A DNA stretch of 63,528 bases from Chitinophaga pinensis (lineage in GTDB: Bacteria > Bacteroidota > Bacteroidia > Chitinophagales > Chitinophagaceae). The position numbers and the translations under genes were made by a program. The notes below the pieces were generated by a model that ran no database searches, was not told where the DNA came from, and was given only the letters and a program-made list of their open reading frames with translations. The DNA lies in NCBI GenBank assembly GCA_945872815.1, contig CAMCAY010000009.1:1-63528 (forward strand), in the 5' to 3' direction. Each line of letters begins with the position of its first letter. The first letter of the stretch is position 1. Positions 9,142-17,360 of this stretch are shown piece by piece.

Positions 9142-10434
9142 CTACCCCTTTGTAAATGCCCATCTGAACATTTCTTTCCAAGATGCTTTTTTGCCATACA
9201 TCAAAATACCTGTTCGGTAAATTTTCCCCGTAATCCAGGTGAAGAAAAGAAAAGAGCCAATCAACAACAATATTGATAAAGCCATCTGCCATAAAGGAAT
9301 TTCGTAAGTGATTCTCCCCATCATTACTATTGGAGAAGTTAAAGGAAATATACTGCCAAATACAGCCAAGTCACTGTTGGGGTCATTCACTGCTTTTGTC
9401 ATAATAACAAATCCAAGAATGATCGGCATTAATACCGGAAATACCAATTGCTGGGCTTCTTGTTGGTCTTCGCTGACTACACTACCTGCCGCTGCAAAAA
9501 TGGATGCATAAGTAAGGTATCCCCCAATAAAATAAAATAAAAAAGACAGCAATATTTTCAACAATGGCAGAGAAGCAATCCCCTGAACTGTATTGGTTAA
9601 CAACGAGATGTTTTCCGCATTAGCCTGAGGAACATTATTAATCTGATGAATTAAATCGGGAAAGAAAATAGGTATAGCAGATTGCATTACAACCAATAAG
9701 ATTATCCAAATAATAAACTGAGTTAATCCAACAGCTCCAATTCCTAGTATTTTCCCCATCATTAACTGAAATGGTTTTACCGAGCTAACAATAACTTCAG
9801 CAATTCGATTTGTTTTTTCTTCTGAAACACTTCTCATCACTTGGGTTCCATATATCACCATCATCATGTAAATCAAAAAGCCGCAACCGAAAGAAACAGC
9901 ATAAGCAATTCCTGCAAAACTTTTTTTACTTCCTTTCTCCGTATCAATTGTATTTTCCAGTGAAACATCTTTTGTAAGACGTTCAAACGCTTCAGGATCA
10001 ATACCATTGGCGCGAAGTTGTTTAACACGAATGGCATCATTGATAATTGATTCGATATTTGCAATGGTGGGAAGACTTGTAGATGAAGGGCTATGAAGTC
10101 TATATTTTTTTGAAGCAGAACTATCACTTGATATATATAAAAACGACTGGAAGCCTTCTTGTTTGTACTTGCTTATGAATGATTGTTCGGTTTCATTTTT
10201 AAGGAATGAAAATTCAAGCTCTTGTTCTTTGTTGTCAATTTTTCCGTTGAAAATATTTGCTTCATCAAGTACGGCAATTTTTTGTTTCTCATTGTTTCCG
10301 CTGACTGTGATATAAATGATAATGGCATAGAAAACCATGATAACCAAAGGCACCCCTATGGTAGTAAGTAAAAATGATTTCTTTTTTACTCTGGTGAAAT
10401 ACTCACGGCTTAGAATGATTCCAATCTTGTTCAT
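9142..10434 (-). CDS. ABC-2 type transporter permease (NatB-like)
   Basis: Membrane subunit of an ABC exporter that pairs with the ATPase encoded just upstream. The 430-aa protein has one N-terminal helix (residues about 22-45, FLLTTIGVPLVIMVFYAIIIY), a large extracytoplasmic domain to about residue 180, then five or more helices (SFGCGFLIYMMMVIYG, ILGIGAVGLTQFIIWIIL, LPLLKILLSFLFYFIGGYL, LVFPVLMPIILGFVIM, and a last pair). This layout with a split first helix is that of the NatB/ABC2_membrane_3 family, originally linked to Na+ export. The actual substrate is unknown. It is transcribed after the ATPase gene with a 26-bp gap. Confidence 0.85.
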   Translation of the reverse strand: MNKIGIILSREYFTRVKKKSFLLTTIGVPLVIMVFYAIIIYITVSGNNEKQKIAVLDEANIFNGKIDNKEQELEFSFLKNETEQSFISKYKQEGFQSFLYISSDSSASKKYRLHSPSSTSLPTIANIESIINDAIRVKQLRANGIDPEAFERLTKDVSLENTIDTEKGSKKSFAGIAYAVSFGCGFLIYMMMVIYGTQVMRSVSEEKTNRIAEVIVSSVKPFQLMMGKILGIGAVGLTQFIIWIILLVVMQSAIPIFFPDLIHQINNVPQANAENISLLTNTVQGIASLPLLKILLSFLFYFIGGYLTYASIFAAAGSVVSEDQQEAQQLVFPVLMPIILGFVIMTKAVNDPNSDLAVFGSIFPLTSPIVMMGRITYEIPLWQMALSILLLIGSFLFFTWITGKIYRTGILMYGKKASWKEMFRWAFTKG

Positions 10435-10460
10435 TTGAATTGTTTATTTCTGTCGAAAAA

Positions 10461-11390
10461 TTAATTAATCATTTCAAATTTTCTGGTAGGGGTAGTTTCT
10501 CCAACTAATCGTATGAAAATCTCATTCAATGAAGGCAATACCTCATTAAATGATTGAATGCTGACATTTTGATTTATAAAAAAGTTAAGCAATTCATTGT
10601 TGTTAGTATCTTTTGATAATTTCACCAACAGTTTTCCTTTATCGAAACTCACCACTTCAAATATGTGAGTCATCAAATTTTCGGGGATGATATTCCCTTC
10701 AATGCTGAATATGTTTTCTTTGAAGTTTTGTTTAATCTCACGAACAGTTCCATCTAATATTTTTTGTCCTTGATTGATTAAAACGATTTGATCGCATATT
10801 TCTTCCACCTGTTCCATTCTGTGGGTGCTGAAAATAATAGTTGCACCATTTTTTGCAAGGGTATAGATCTCTTCTTTTATGAGATTTGCATTGACTGGGT
10901 CTAATCCGCTAAAAGGTTCATCCAATATGATCAATTGAGGATTGTGCAATACAGTGGTTACAAACTGAAGTTTCTGGCTCATACCTTTACTAAGGTCTTC
11001 TACTTTTTTATTCCACCAACTTTCCATTTCCAGTTTTATAAACCACTTTTTTATACTGGTCATGGCATCTGTTCTGCTCATTCCCTTCAAACGCGCAAGA
11101 TAAATGGCATGTTCGCCAATTTTCATTTTTTTATAAAGTCCTCTTTCTTCGGGCATGTAACCTATGTTGATGATATCATTCATTGGATGGAACTTTTTTC
11201 CATTGAATAATATTTCACCGCTGTCGGGATAAAAAATCCCGGTTATCATTCTGATTAAGGTTGTCTTTCCAGCTCCGTTGGGACCCAACAATCCGAAAAT
11301 ACTGCCTTTCTCAATGTTGAAACTGATATCTTCAACAGCCTTCTGGTCTGAAAAATATTTTTTAAGGGAATGCAATTCTAAAATGTTCAT
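10461..11390 (-). CDS. ABC transporter ATP-binding protein (NatA-like)
   Basis: ATPase subunit driving the adjacent ABC-2 permease. In 309 aa it shows Walker A GLLGPNGAGKTT near residue 35, a divergent signature LSKGMSQKLQ near 135, Walker B LIILDEPFSGLDP near 155 and the H-loop histidine in FSTHRMEQ. The C-terminal 90 residues form the extra domain common in NatA/CcmA-like ATPases (DUF4162 type). KGMSQK in place of SGGQ is frequent in this subfamily. Operonic with the permease downstream. Confidence 0.88.
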   Translation of the reverse strand: MNILELHSLKKYFSDQKAVEDISFNIEKGSIFGLLGPNGAGKTTLIRMITGIFYPDSGEILFNGKKFHPMNDIINIGYMPEERGLYKKMKIGEHAIYLARLKGMSRTDAMTSIKKWFIKLEMESWWNKKVEDLSKGMSQKLQFVTTVLHNPQLIILDEPFSGLDPVNANLIKEEIYTLAKNGATIIFSTHRMEQVEEICDQIVLINQGQKILDGTVREIKQNFKENIFSIEGNIIPENLMTHIFEVVSFDKGKLLVKLSKDTNNNELLNFFINQNVSIQSFNEVLPSLNEIFIRLVGETTPTRKFEMIN

Positions 11391-11467
11391 AGAATTTATT
11401 TTGACTGTATAAAACTAAGCTATTCATTTCAATCTTAGAAAATATCAGGTTTCATATTCGAATAAAA

Positions 11468-13060
11468 TTAACATGTACGGATGGAAGAAATTTTATTGCT
11501 GATAACAGACGCTATTCGTTCTCCATCCATGGCAGCACTCACAATTCCCCCGGCATATCCTGCGCCTTCACCGCATGGGTAAAAGTTTTCAAATTGAGGA
11601 TGTTCAAGTGTTTCGCTGTTTCTGGGAATTCTTACAGGGCTGGATGTTCTGCTTTCAGTAGCTACAACAATTGCTTCATTCGTGTAATAACCTTTCATTT
11701 TTTTTCCAAACGATTGAAAGCCACCGGCCAATGCTTTATATATAAAATTCGGCAAAACCGAGTTGAGATTTGCAGGTTCAAGTCCTGGTAAATAAGAGTT
11801 TTCTGGTAGCGAAGCAGATATTTTATTTGTGCAAAAATCTACCAGTCTTTGCGCAGGTGCTCTGAAATTCCCTCCACCTAATTGAAAGGCTTTTTGTTCT
11901 ACCATTTGCTGAAAATAAAGGAATAGAAGAGGATGGCCTGCATCAATTGGTAAATGTCGAATATTATTATAAGCATCTTCTTGATTGACTTGCACAACCA
12001 TTCCACTGTTGGCAAATGGATTATTGCGTTTAGAAGGGCTCCATCCATTTACTACCAATTCTTCTGCACTTGTAGAAGCTGGTGCAATAATACCACCCGG
12101 GCACATGCAAAAGGAAAACACACCCTTGGCATTTACCTGATCTACCAAACTATAGGAGGCAGGGGGCAAAAATTCACTTCTTACCTTACAATGATATTGA
12201 ATGCTGTCGATCAAGGCTTGAGGATGTTCTACTCTTACTCCTAAAGCAAAGGGTTTGGCTTCTATCAGAATATTTTTTTTATGAAGCAGTTCAAAAATAT
12301 CTCGGGCTGAATGTCCGGTAGCCAATATAAATGCATCGCCATTGAAACGGGTATCATCAGCTGTAATGGCCTCCTTTATATTATGATTGTTTGTTGTAAA
12401 ATCGACAACTTTTTTATTAAAATGCACTTCGCCACCACATGATATTATCAGCTCTCTCATTGCAGTAATAATTTGGGGAAGTTTATTGGTTCCTATGTGT
12501 GGATGTGCGTCGTAAAGGATGTTTTCAGGTGCTCCAAATCTTACAAAGAGTTGAAGTATTCTGTTGATATCTCCTCTTTTATTGCTTCTTGTGTAAAGTT
12601 TTCCATCGCTGTATGTACCAGCGCCACCTTCACCAAAACAGTAATTGCTATCCGGATTGATGATGCCTTGTTTATTGAGTGCAGCCAAATCACGTCTTCT
12701 GCTTTTTACATCTTTGCCTCTTTCCAGAATGATGGGTTTAATACCTATTTCAATCAATTTTAGGGCAGCAAATAAACCAGCAGGCCCTGCACCTATTATG
12801 ATGACTTTCTTATCAGACTTTTGTACATCTTTGAAATGAAATTCATGAATGCCTGAATGATGAAAAGGTTCATTTACAAAGGCATTTAGCGTGATGTTAT
12901 AGTAAATAACTTTGCTTCTGGCATCAATTGATTTTTTAAGAATGTTATAGCCGGATACAGCAGTGGTTTTTACATTTGCATGTTGCGAGACCGCAGATAA
13001 AATGAAAGATTCATTGGTAGCTTCTTGGGGAAGAAGTCTTAGCGTTATTTTTTGTTGCAT
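11468..13060 (-). CDS. FAD-dependent dehydrogenase of the COG2509 family
   Basis: Soluble flavoprotein oxidoreductase of 530 aa. The Rossmann FAD motif KVIIIGAGPAGLFAALKLIEIGIKPIILERG starts near residue 88 after an N-terminal domain of about 85 residues that is typical of COG2509. A conserved stretch NYCFGEGGAGTYSDGKLYTR follows near 145, and a C-terminal FAD-contact region FYPCGEGAGYAGGIVSAAMDG near 490. The family occurs widely but its reaction is not established. No operon partner beyond DUF3127, 41 bp upstream on the same strand. Family assignment firm, function unknown. Confidence 0.82.
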   Translation of the reverse strand: MQQKITLRLLPQEATNESFILSAVSQHANVKTTAVSGYNILKKSIDARSKVIYYNITLNAFVNEPFHHSGIHEFHFKDVQKSDKKVIIIGAGPAGLFAALKLIEIGIKPIILERGKDVKSRRRDLAALNKQGIINPDSNYCFGEGGAGTYSDGKLYTRSNKRGDINRILQLFVRFGAPENILYDAHPHIGTNKLPQIITAMRELIISCGGEVHFNKKVVDFTTNNHNIKEAITADDTRFNGDAFILATGHSARDIFELLHKKNILIEAKPFALGVRVEHPQALIDSIQYHCKVRSEFLPPASYSLVDQVNAKGVFSFCMCPGGIIAPASTSAEELVVNGWSPSKRNNPFANSGMVVQVNQEDAYNNIRHLPIDAGHPLLFLYFQQMVEQKAFQLGGGNFRAPAQRLVDFCTNKISASLPENSYLPGLEPANLNSVLPNFIYKALAGGFQSFGKKMKGYYTNEAIVVATESRTSSPVRIPRNSETLEHPQFENFYPCGEGAGYAGGIVSAAMDGERIASVISNKISSIRTC

Positions 13061-13101
13061 TTGTGTTAGGTATTAATCCTAAAAACAATAGATCAATTCA
13101 A

Positions 13102-13491
13102 TTAGAAAGGCAGATCATCTGTGCTATCAGGGGGAAGGGAAGAGAAAGTATCCAATGGCTCCAAATAATCATTGTCAATAGTAGATTTGCCACTGGATTG
13201 CAGCATTTGCTCAATTCTCCATGCGTCTAAATTGGTAATGTAATTGGTTTTTCCGTCTCTTTCCCACTTTGAACCCTTTACGTTAAAATAAACCTTTATA
13301 TCGTCACCAACATTTACTCTGTCAATGAGGGTGGTTTTATCTTGTACACTTTGAAATTTCACATAGTTGACAATGCTTTTGCCATTGATTTCATCGGTTT
13401 TTTCCACCACAAATTCCCTGGTTTTAAAACTTTCCGTTCTTTGAACTGTATCGTACTTTGCGATAAGCTTTCCTGTTAATTCGTAACTCAT
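13102..13491 (-). CDS. DUF3127 protein (OB-fold-like)
   Basis: Protein of 129 aa starting MSYELTGKLIAKYDTVQRTESFKTREFVVE, which is the characteristic opening of DUF3127. The domain spans most of the chain through GDDIKVYFNVKGSKWERDGKTNYITNLDAWRIE and is thought to resemble single-strand nucleic-acid binding OB folds. The tail is acidic and ends in DSTDDLPF, reminiscent of the acidic C-terminal tip by which SSB recruits partners. That comparison is an inference. It lies 41 bp upstream of the FAD enzyme on the same strand and is divergent from dnaA. Confidence 0.72.
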   Translation of the reverse strand: MSYELTGKLIAKYDTVQRTESFKTREFVVEKTDEINGKSIVNYVKFQSVQDKTTLIDRVNVGDDIKVYFNVKGSKWERDGKTNYITNLDAWRIEQMLQSSGKSTIDNDYLEPLDTFSSLPPDSTDDLPF

Positions 13492-13854
13492 AAATTGTAT
13501 TTAAAGGGTCAAAAATAGCTATAAATTTTCCAATTGGGCGGTGTTTTTCCCAGAACATATAGAGAAAATTATTTTTGAACAAAAAATAGTGAATAAAAAA
13601 ACCAAAACAGACTGTTTTATTCTTAAAAAAAGAGTATTTTCAGTATCCGAAAAATGAAATTTTTCTAAAAAAATCAGGGTTGTCGCAGTATGGAGAAAAA
13701 CAACAGATAAAAAAATTTTTTTTTCAACATTTTCGTTGGATATTCGCCGTCCCATTAAACTTTTTTGTTTTTGGGAACAACAATCAGCAAATCGAATGAT
13801 TTGTCTAATTCCTAGAAAATAATTTATTCAATATATAAACAGGGTTTGGTAATA
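13492..13854. other. AT-rich intergenic region upstream of dnaA
   Basis: About 360 bp between DUF3127 and dnaA, which are divergent. It is rich in A and T runs, but no copy of the DnaA box TTATNCACA was found on either strand by eye, and no convincing -33/-7 pair ahead of dnaA. An open frame of 78 codons on the minus strand has no recognisable features. Nothing else is supported here. Confidence 0.4.
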
Positions 13855-15288
13855 ATGGAGAAGTCTTTTGAAAAAGTATGGCATAATTGTCTGGAGATAA
13901 TTAAGGACATAGTAGAGTGGCAGCATTTTAAAACTTGGTTCGAGCCGATAAAGCCAGTTTCTTTAAAGGAGAAAGTACTTACTATTCAAGTTCCCAGCCA
14001 ATTCTTTTTTGAATACATAGAAGAACATTATGTTTCTTTATTGGCTAAGACCTTGAAAAGAGAATTGGGAAAAGAGGCCCGGTTGGAATATAGAATCATG
14101 GTGGATAGTGGGAATAGCAAGAGTAAGCCGTTGACCATGAATTTGCCTGGAAATGGCTATAAGTCTTATGCGCACAATGAATTGGATTTTCCTTTGGTTG
14201 TTAATAATCCAGTAAAGAATCCGTTTGTTATTCCGGGCTTGAAAAAAATGCAGATTGATCCTCAGCTCAATAGCGCATATACATTTGATACATGCATAGA
14301 AGGCGATTGTAACAGAGTAGCTCGTAGAGCCGGTAAGACGGTTGCAGAAAAGCCGGGTTCAACTTCATTCAATCCTTTGGTTATTTATGGTAGTGTAGGT
14401 TTGGGAAAAACGCATCTTGCCCAGGCCATTGGAAATGAGGTGAAAAGATTATACAGCAATAAGGTTGTATTGTATGTTAGTTCAGAAAAATTCATCAATC
14501 AGTTTATAGATCATAGTCGCAACAACGCAATCAATGATTTTATTCATTTTTATCAGATGATAGATGTGTTGATTATTGATGATGTTCAATTTTTCAATCG
14601 TGCAGAAAAGTCTCAGGATGCTTTCTTTTCCATCTTTAATCACTTACATCAAAGCGGTAAGCAATTGATTCTTACTAGTGATAAGTCACCAAAAGATTTG
14701 GAAGGTGTTCAAGAGCGTTTATTGAGTCGTTTCCGTTGGGGGTTAAGTGCGGATTTGCAATTGCCCGATTACGAAACCAAAATCGAAATTTTAGAAAGCA
14801 AGATGAAGCGTGACGGATTGGAGATGCCTCGTGAAGTGGTTAAATATATAGCATACAATATTAACAGCAACGTTCGTGAGTTGGAGGGTGCATTGATTTC
14901 TTTGCTTGCCCAGTCTTCATTGAATAAAAGGGAAATAGATCTGGAGTTGGCGAAGAAAGTGTTACGTAATTTTGTAAAATCTTCCAGTAAAGAAATTACC
15001 ATTGATACCATTCAAAAAATGGTTTGTGAATACTTTGATGTGCCTTACGATAAGTTGTTGCAAAAAACAAGGAAAAGAGAAGTGGTTCAGGCGAGGCAGA
15101 TCACGATGTTTTTATCCAAAACATTTACAAAAAATTCATTAAAAACAATTGGAGAGCATTTTGGCGGCAGAGATCATACTACAGTAATTCACAGTTGTCA
15201 AACAGTAAAAGATTTGATGGATACGGACAATTTATTTAAAGAGAGTGTGATTGAATTGCAACATAAGGTGCAATTAGCGGCCATGTAA
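13855..15288 (+). CDS. dnaA: Chromosomal replication initiator protein DnaA
   Basis: AAA+ initiator that binds oriC and opens the duplex. From ATG at 13855 it is 477 aa; a TTG nine bases earlier in the same frame is a weaker option. Domain I is at residues 1-85 (FEKVWHNCLEIIKDIVEWQHFKTWFEPI), a linker follows, then the AAA+ domain with Walker A YGSVGLGKTH near 180 and Walker B VLIIDDVQFF near 240. Domain IV carries the DnaA-box recognition signature GRDHTTVIHS near residue 440. Neither dnaN nor any replication gene is adjacent; tRNA genes follow. The upstream region shows no evident DnaA boxes, so oriC may be elsewhere. Confidence 0.97.
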   Translation: MEKSFEKVWHNCLEIIKDIVEWQHFKTWFEPIKPVSLKEKVLTIQVPSQFFFEYIEEHYVSLLAKTLKRELGKEARLEYRIMVDSGNSKSKPLTMNLPGNGYKSYAHNELDFPLVVNNPVKNPFVIPGLKKMQIDPQLNSAYTFDTCIEGDCNRVARRAGKTVAEKPGSTSFNPLVIYGSVGLGKTHLAQAIGNEVKRLYSNKVVLYVSSEKFINQFIDHSRNNAINDFIHFYQMIDVLIIDDVQFFNRAEKSQDAFFSIFNHLHQSGKQLILTSDKSPKDLEGVQERLLSRFRWGLSADLQLPDYETKIEILESKMKRDGLEMPREVVKYIAYNINSNVRELEGALISLLAQSSLNKREIDLELAKKVLRNFVKSSSKEITIDTIQKMVCEYFDVPYDKLLQKTRKREVVQARQITMFLSKTFTKNSLKTIGEHFGGRDHTTVIHSCQTVKDLMDTDNLFKESVIELQHKVQLAAM

Positions 15289-15383
15289 TTATTTAATAAT
15301 TATGGTTGTTTTTATTTTGGGAGATATTGCTTTCAATTGTATTTTTGCAACCCTTACAAAAGTGTAAGGTAAATTAAATAAAA

Positions 15384-15474
15384 GGAGAGGTGCCTGAGTG
15401 GCCGAAAGGGCCGGTTTGCTAAACCGTTGTACGAGCTTAAACTTGTACCGAGGGTTCGAATCCCTCCCTCTCCG
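15384..15474 (+). tRNA. tRNA-Ser (GCT)
   Basis: Cloverleaf with acceptor pairing GGAGAGG/CCTCTCC, anticodon loop reading TTTGCTAAA (anticodon GCT), a long class-II variable arm (GTACGAGCTTAAACTTGTAC) and T-loop GGTTCGAATCC. The CCA end is not encoded. It decodes AGC/AGU serine codons. Confidence 0.95.
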
Positions 15475-15561
15475 CAAATTTTATTACAATAGAGATAATA
15501 ATCGTTCTTAGATTGTTATCTTTACAAATAATAAGATTTTAAAAAAGAAGATAACCAAGTT

Positions 15562-15636
15562 CGGGATGTAGCGTAGCCCGGTTATCGCGCCTGGTTTGGG
15601 ACCAGGAGGTCGCAAGTTCGAATCTTGCCATCCCGA
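15562..15636 (+). tRNA. tRNA-Pro (TGG)
   Basis: Acceptor pairing CGGGATG/CATCCCG, anticodon loop TTTGGGA (anticodon TGG), T-loop AGTTCGAATCT, 75 nt without encoded CCA. It is followed directly by a strong intrinsic terminator. Confidence 0.95.
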
Positions 15637-15639
15637 CAA

Positions 15640-15676
15640 ACGTAAAAACCTCAGCAAATCGCTGAGGTTTTTACGT
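15640..15676. terminator. Perfect 16-bp hairpin terminator after tRNA-Pro
   Basis: ACGTAAAAACCTCAGC pairs without mismatch with GCTGAGGTTTTTACGT around the loop AAATC. It ends tRNA-Pro transcription and, since it carries internal T and A runs on both arms, can also stop the convergent Fic gene. Confidence 0.8.
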
Positions 15677-15712
15677 TATTATTAATACTCTAAAATAGCT
15701 TATTGAAAACAA

Positions 15713-16486
15713 TTATGCTGTTAATGACATAGGTAACAATAATAAAAATGGCACACTTAAATCATACTTAGTTGACTCATATTTAGTACCCATTGACATT
15801 TTTCCATAATAAGATTTTAATCTGTTTTGATATAGTTTTTCAGATTGTATGAACCATGCTTTCTTTCCTAATTGCTGTGATAAGAACCATTTTTCAATTA
15901 GTCTTGCCATTCTCCCGTTACCATCTGCAAATGGATGAATTTTTACAAATATCAAATGTATCATAGCAGCGTAATAAAAAATTTCGTTCATTGTCATTTC
16001 TCTCGATATCAGTGATTTTATTTCTTTGTAAAAAAGATCCATTTCTTTTTCTAATATTTCTTTTTTTGCTCCTTGATATATTGGTATTTCATTCGAATAT
16101 ACAAAGACATCTTTGTCTCTAATATTTCCCCTGTATTTATTTTCCTCAAGTAAATTTTCAGATAATATTTCATGTGCAAACAATATATTATTTTTGCTTA
16201 ATGAGTTTTTGCTTGCAAAATCATAGGCTCGTATTAAGTCTTGAATTTCTTTGAAAGATTTACTTTTTGTATTAAATCCGGAATTAGTATATCTTAGGTA
16301 GGAGTCAAAGTCAATTGGGTTTCCTTCAATCATTGATGAATATACAGATGACTTTGCAATGTTATATCCAAATGATTCAGCATTTAAAACGGTCTCCTTT
16401 ATTTTGTTAAAATGCTTTAAAATAGATATTGGTTGTTTTGATTTATAATAGTTTAAATACTCAGAAATAATCAATTTTGTTTTCAT
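15713..16486 (-). CDS. Fic domain protein (putative AMP-transferase) with built-in inhibitory motif
   Basis: Fic proteins transfer AMP or related groups from nucleotides to target protein hydroxyls. In 257 aa the catalytic loop HPFADGNGR is seen near residues 183-191, fitting HxFx(D/E)GNGR. An N-terminal SSMIEGN near residue 50 fits the autoinhibitory motif (S/T)xxxE(G/N), which puts it in the class whose inhibition helix precedes the Fic core. So activity is probably held in check internally and no separate antitoxin gene is needed. It stands alone between a tRNA terminator and a degenerate tRNA-like fragment, which suggests horizontal acquisition. The protein target is unknown; no DNA-binding winged-helix domain is apparent at the C-terminus. 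Confidence 0.85.
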   Translation of the reverse strand: MKTKLIISEYLNYYKSKQPISILKHFNKIKETVLNAESFGYNIAKSSVYSSMIEGNPIDFDSYLRYTNSGFNTKSKSFKEIQDLIRAYDFASKNSLSKNNILFAHEILSENLLEENKYRGNIRDKDVFVYSNEIPIYQGAKKEILEKEMDLFYKEIKSLISREMTMNEIFYYAAMIHLIFVKIHPFADGNGRMARLIEKWFLSQQLGKKAWFIQSEKLYQNRLKSYYGKMSMGTKYESTKYDLSVPFLLLLPMSLTA

Positions 16487-16565
16487 AACCTAAATTACAA
16501 ATAAATTATTATACATGTCATTTTTCAATTTTAAAATGGAGAACATAATGAATATCCTCCAAAAA

Positions 16566-16594
16566 GTGCGAACTCCCAGTAATCGTCCCGACAA
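16566..16594 (+). pseudogene. Possible tRNA 3'-end remnant
   Basis: GTGCGAACTCCCAG resembles a T-arm and loop, and CGTCCCGACA resembles an acceptor 3' strand; TCCCGACAAA matches the sequence at the 3' end of tRNA-Pro 950 bp upstream. No 5' half (D-arm, anticodon) is present. A terminator-like hairpin follows as after a real tRNA gene. The fragment may be the scar of an insertion or deletion at a tRNA. Confidence 0.35.
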
Positions 16595-16602
16595 AACCAA
16601 TC

Positions 16603-16633
16603 AAGCCTCTGTCTATTTTGCAGGGGCTTTTTG
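16603..16633 (+). terminator. Intrinsic terminator behind the tRNA-like remnant
   Basis: AAGCCTCTG pairs with CAGGGGCTT (one G-U pair) around a nine-base loop, followed by a T run. No complete gene upstream on the plus strand needs it, which supports the view that a tRNA gene once ended here. Confidence 0.55.
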
Positions 16634-16693
16634 TATTCTTGCAGTCGACTACGAATGATTTGTGAAAAAAGTGTATTAAGTTAGGCGCTATTT

Positions 16694-17360
16694 TTATTGT
16701 CTAAAATGATATGCTAGTCCTAGTTGAGAATTTAAAAGCGTAGTCCATTTTTTTCCTACAAGTCCCTTGGTTTGATTACAGTTTCCGTATTCGGTGAATA
16801 TTGATATGGACTATAACCAATATCAATAAAAGTAGAAAGGTATTTGTTATTGCTTTTTGAAGATTATACCCAAACTTAATATCAGCTTCACCTCCTATGC
16901 TAAAGGCCTTTGATTTTTTATTATAGAATTCAAAAGGTCTACCATTTAAATTTCTGAATAATCCGCTTGTAGTTACTGCAATTATTTAATCTGAATAAAA
17001 ATGGTTATTTTTTTCTTTATTTTGATAATGAAGGATATATCCAAGGTTTAAAAAATGAAGTTTTAAGTCATTGGTAAAATTTTGATTTTCTGCTGAACTT
17101 CTGAAATGCGAATATGAAAAATTTAACCCTTGGCTAAAATGGCTGTTTGTTTTAAAAATCCTGGATACCGAGCCGTTAAATCCATTATTTAATAAAGGTT
17201 GATTTTTGATGTTAAATGGACGACTAAAGTTATAAGTTTGAATAATTTTATCCCATTGATCAGAATAGATATACTTGTAAGAAAGTTCAATTTTAAATTC
17301 TTGTGCCTTTATAGTACAAAATGAAAAAATCAACACTAGGACATTTATAAATCTTATCAT
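16694..17360 (-). pseudogene. Decayed outer-membrane beta-barrel protein
   Basis: The start is intact: ATG at 17360, overlapping the amine oxidase stop as ATGA, with signal peptide MIRFINVLVLIFSFCTIKAQ. A TAA at 16986-16988 stops the frame after 124 codons. Coding-like sequence continues in frame beyond it (GLFRNLNGRPFEFY, FSIGGEADIKFGYNLQK), then shifts frame twice and ends in a clear terminal beta-strand pattern (WTTLLNSQLGLAYHFRQ, stop at 16694). The alternating hydrophobic strands and final aromatic region look like a small outer-membrane barrel of about 215 aa. One stop and at least two frameshifts argue for a pseudogene, unless sequencing errors are involved. Confidence 0.65.

Noticed and set aside
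13519-13755. 78-codon minus-strand open frame upstream of DUF3127
   Set aside because: Low-complexity AT-rich translation, no signal peptide or domain, and it lies in the dnaA upstream region.
13846-13854. TTG start for dnaA nine bases before the ATG
   Set aside because: The ATG at 13855 gives the normal DnaA N-terminus; the extra three residues add nothing conserved.
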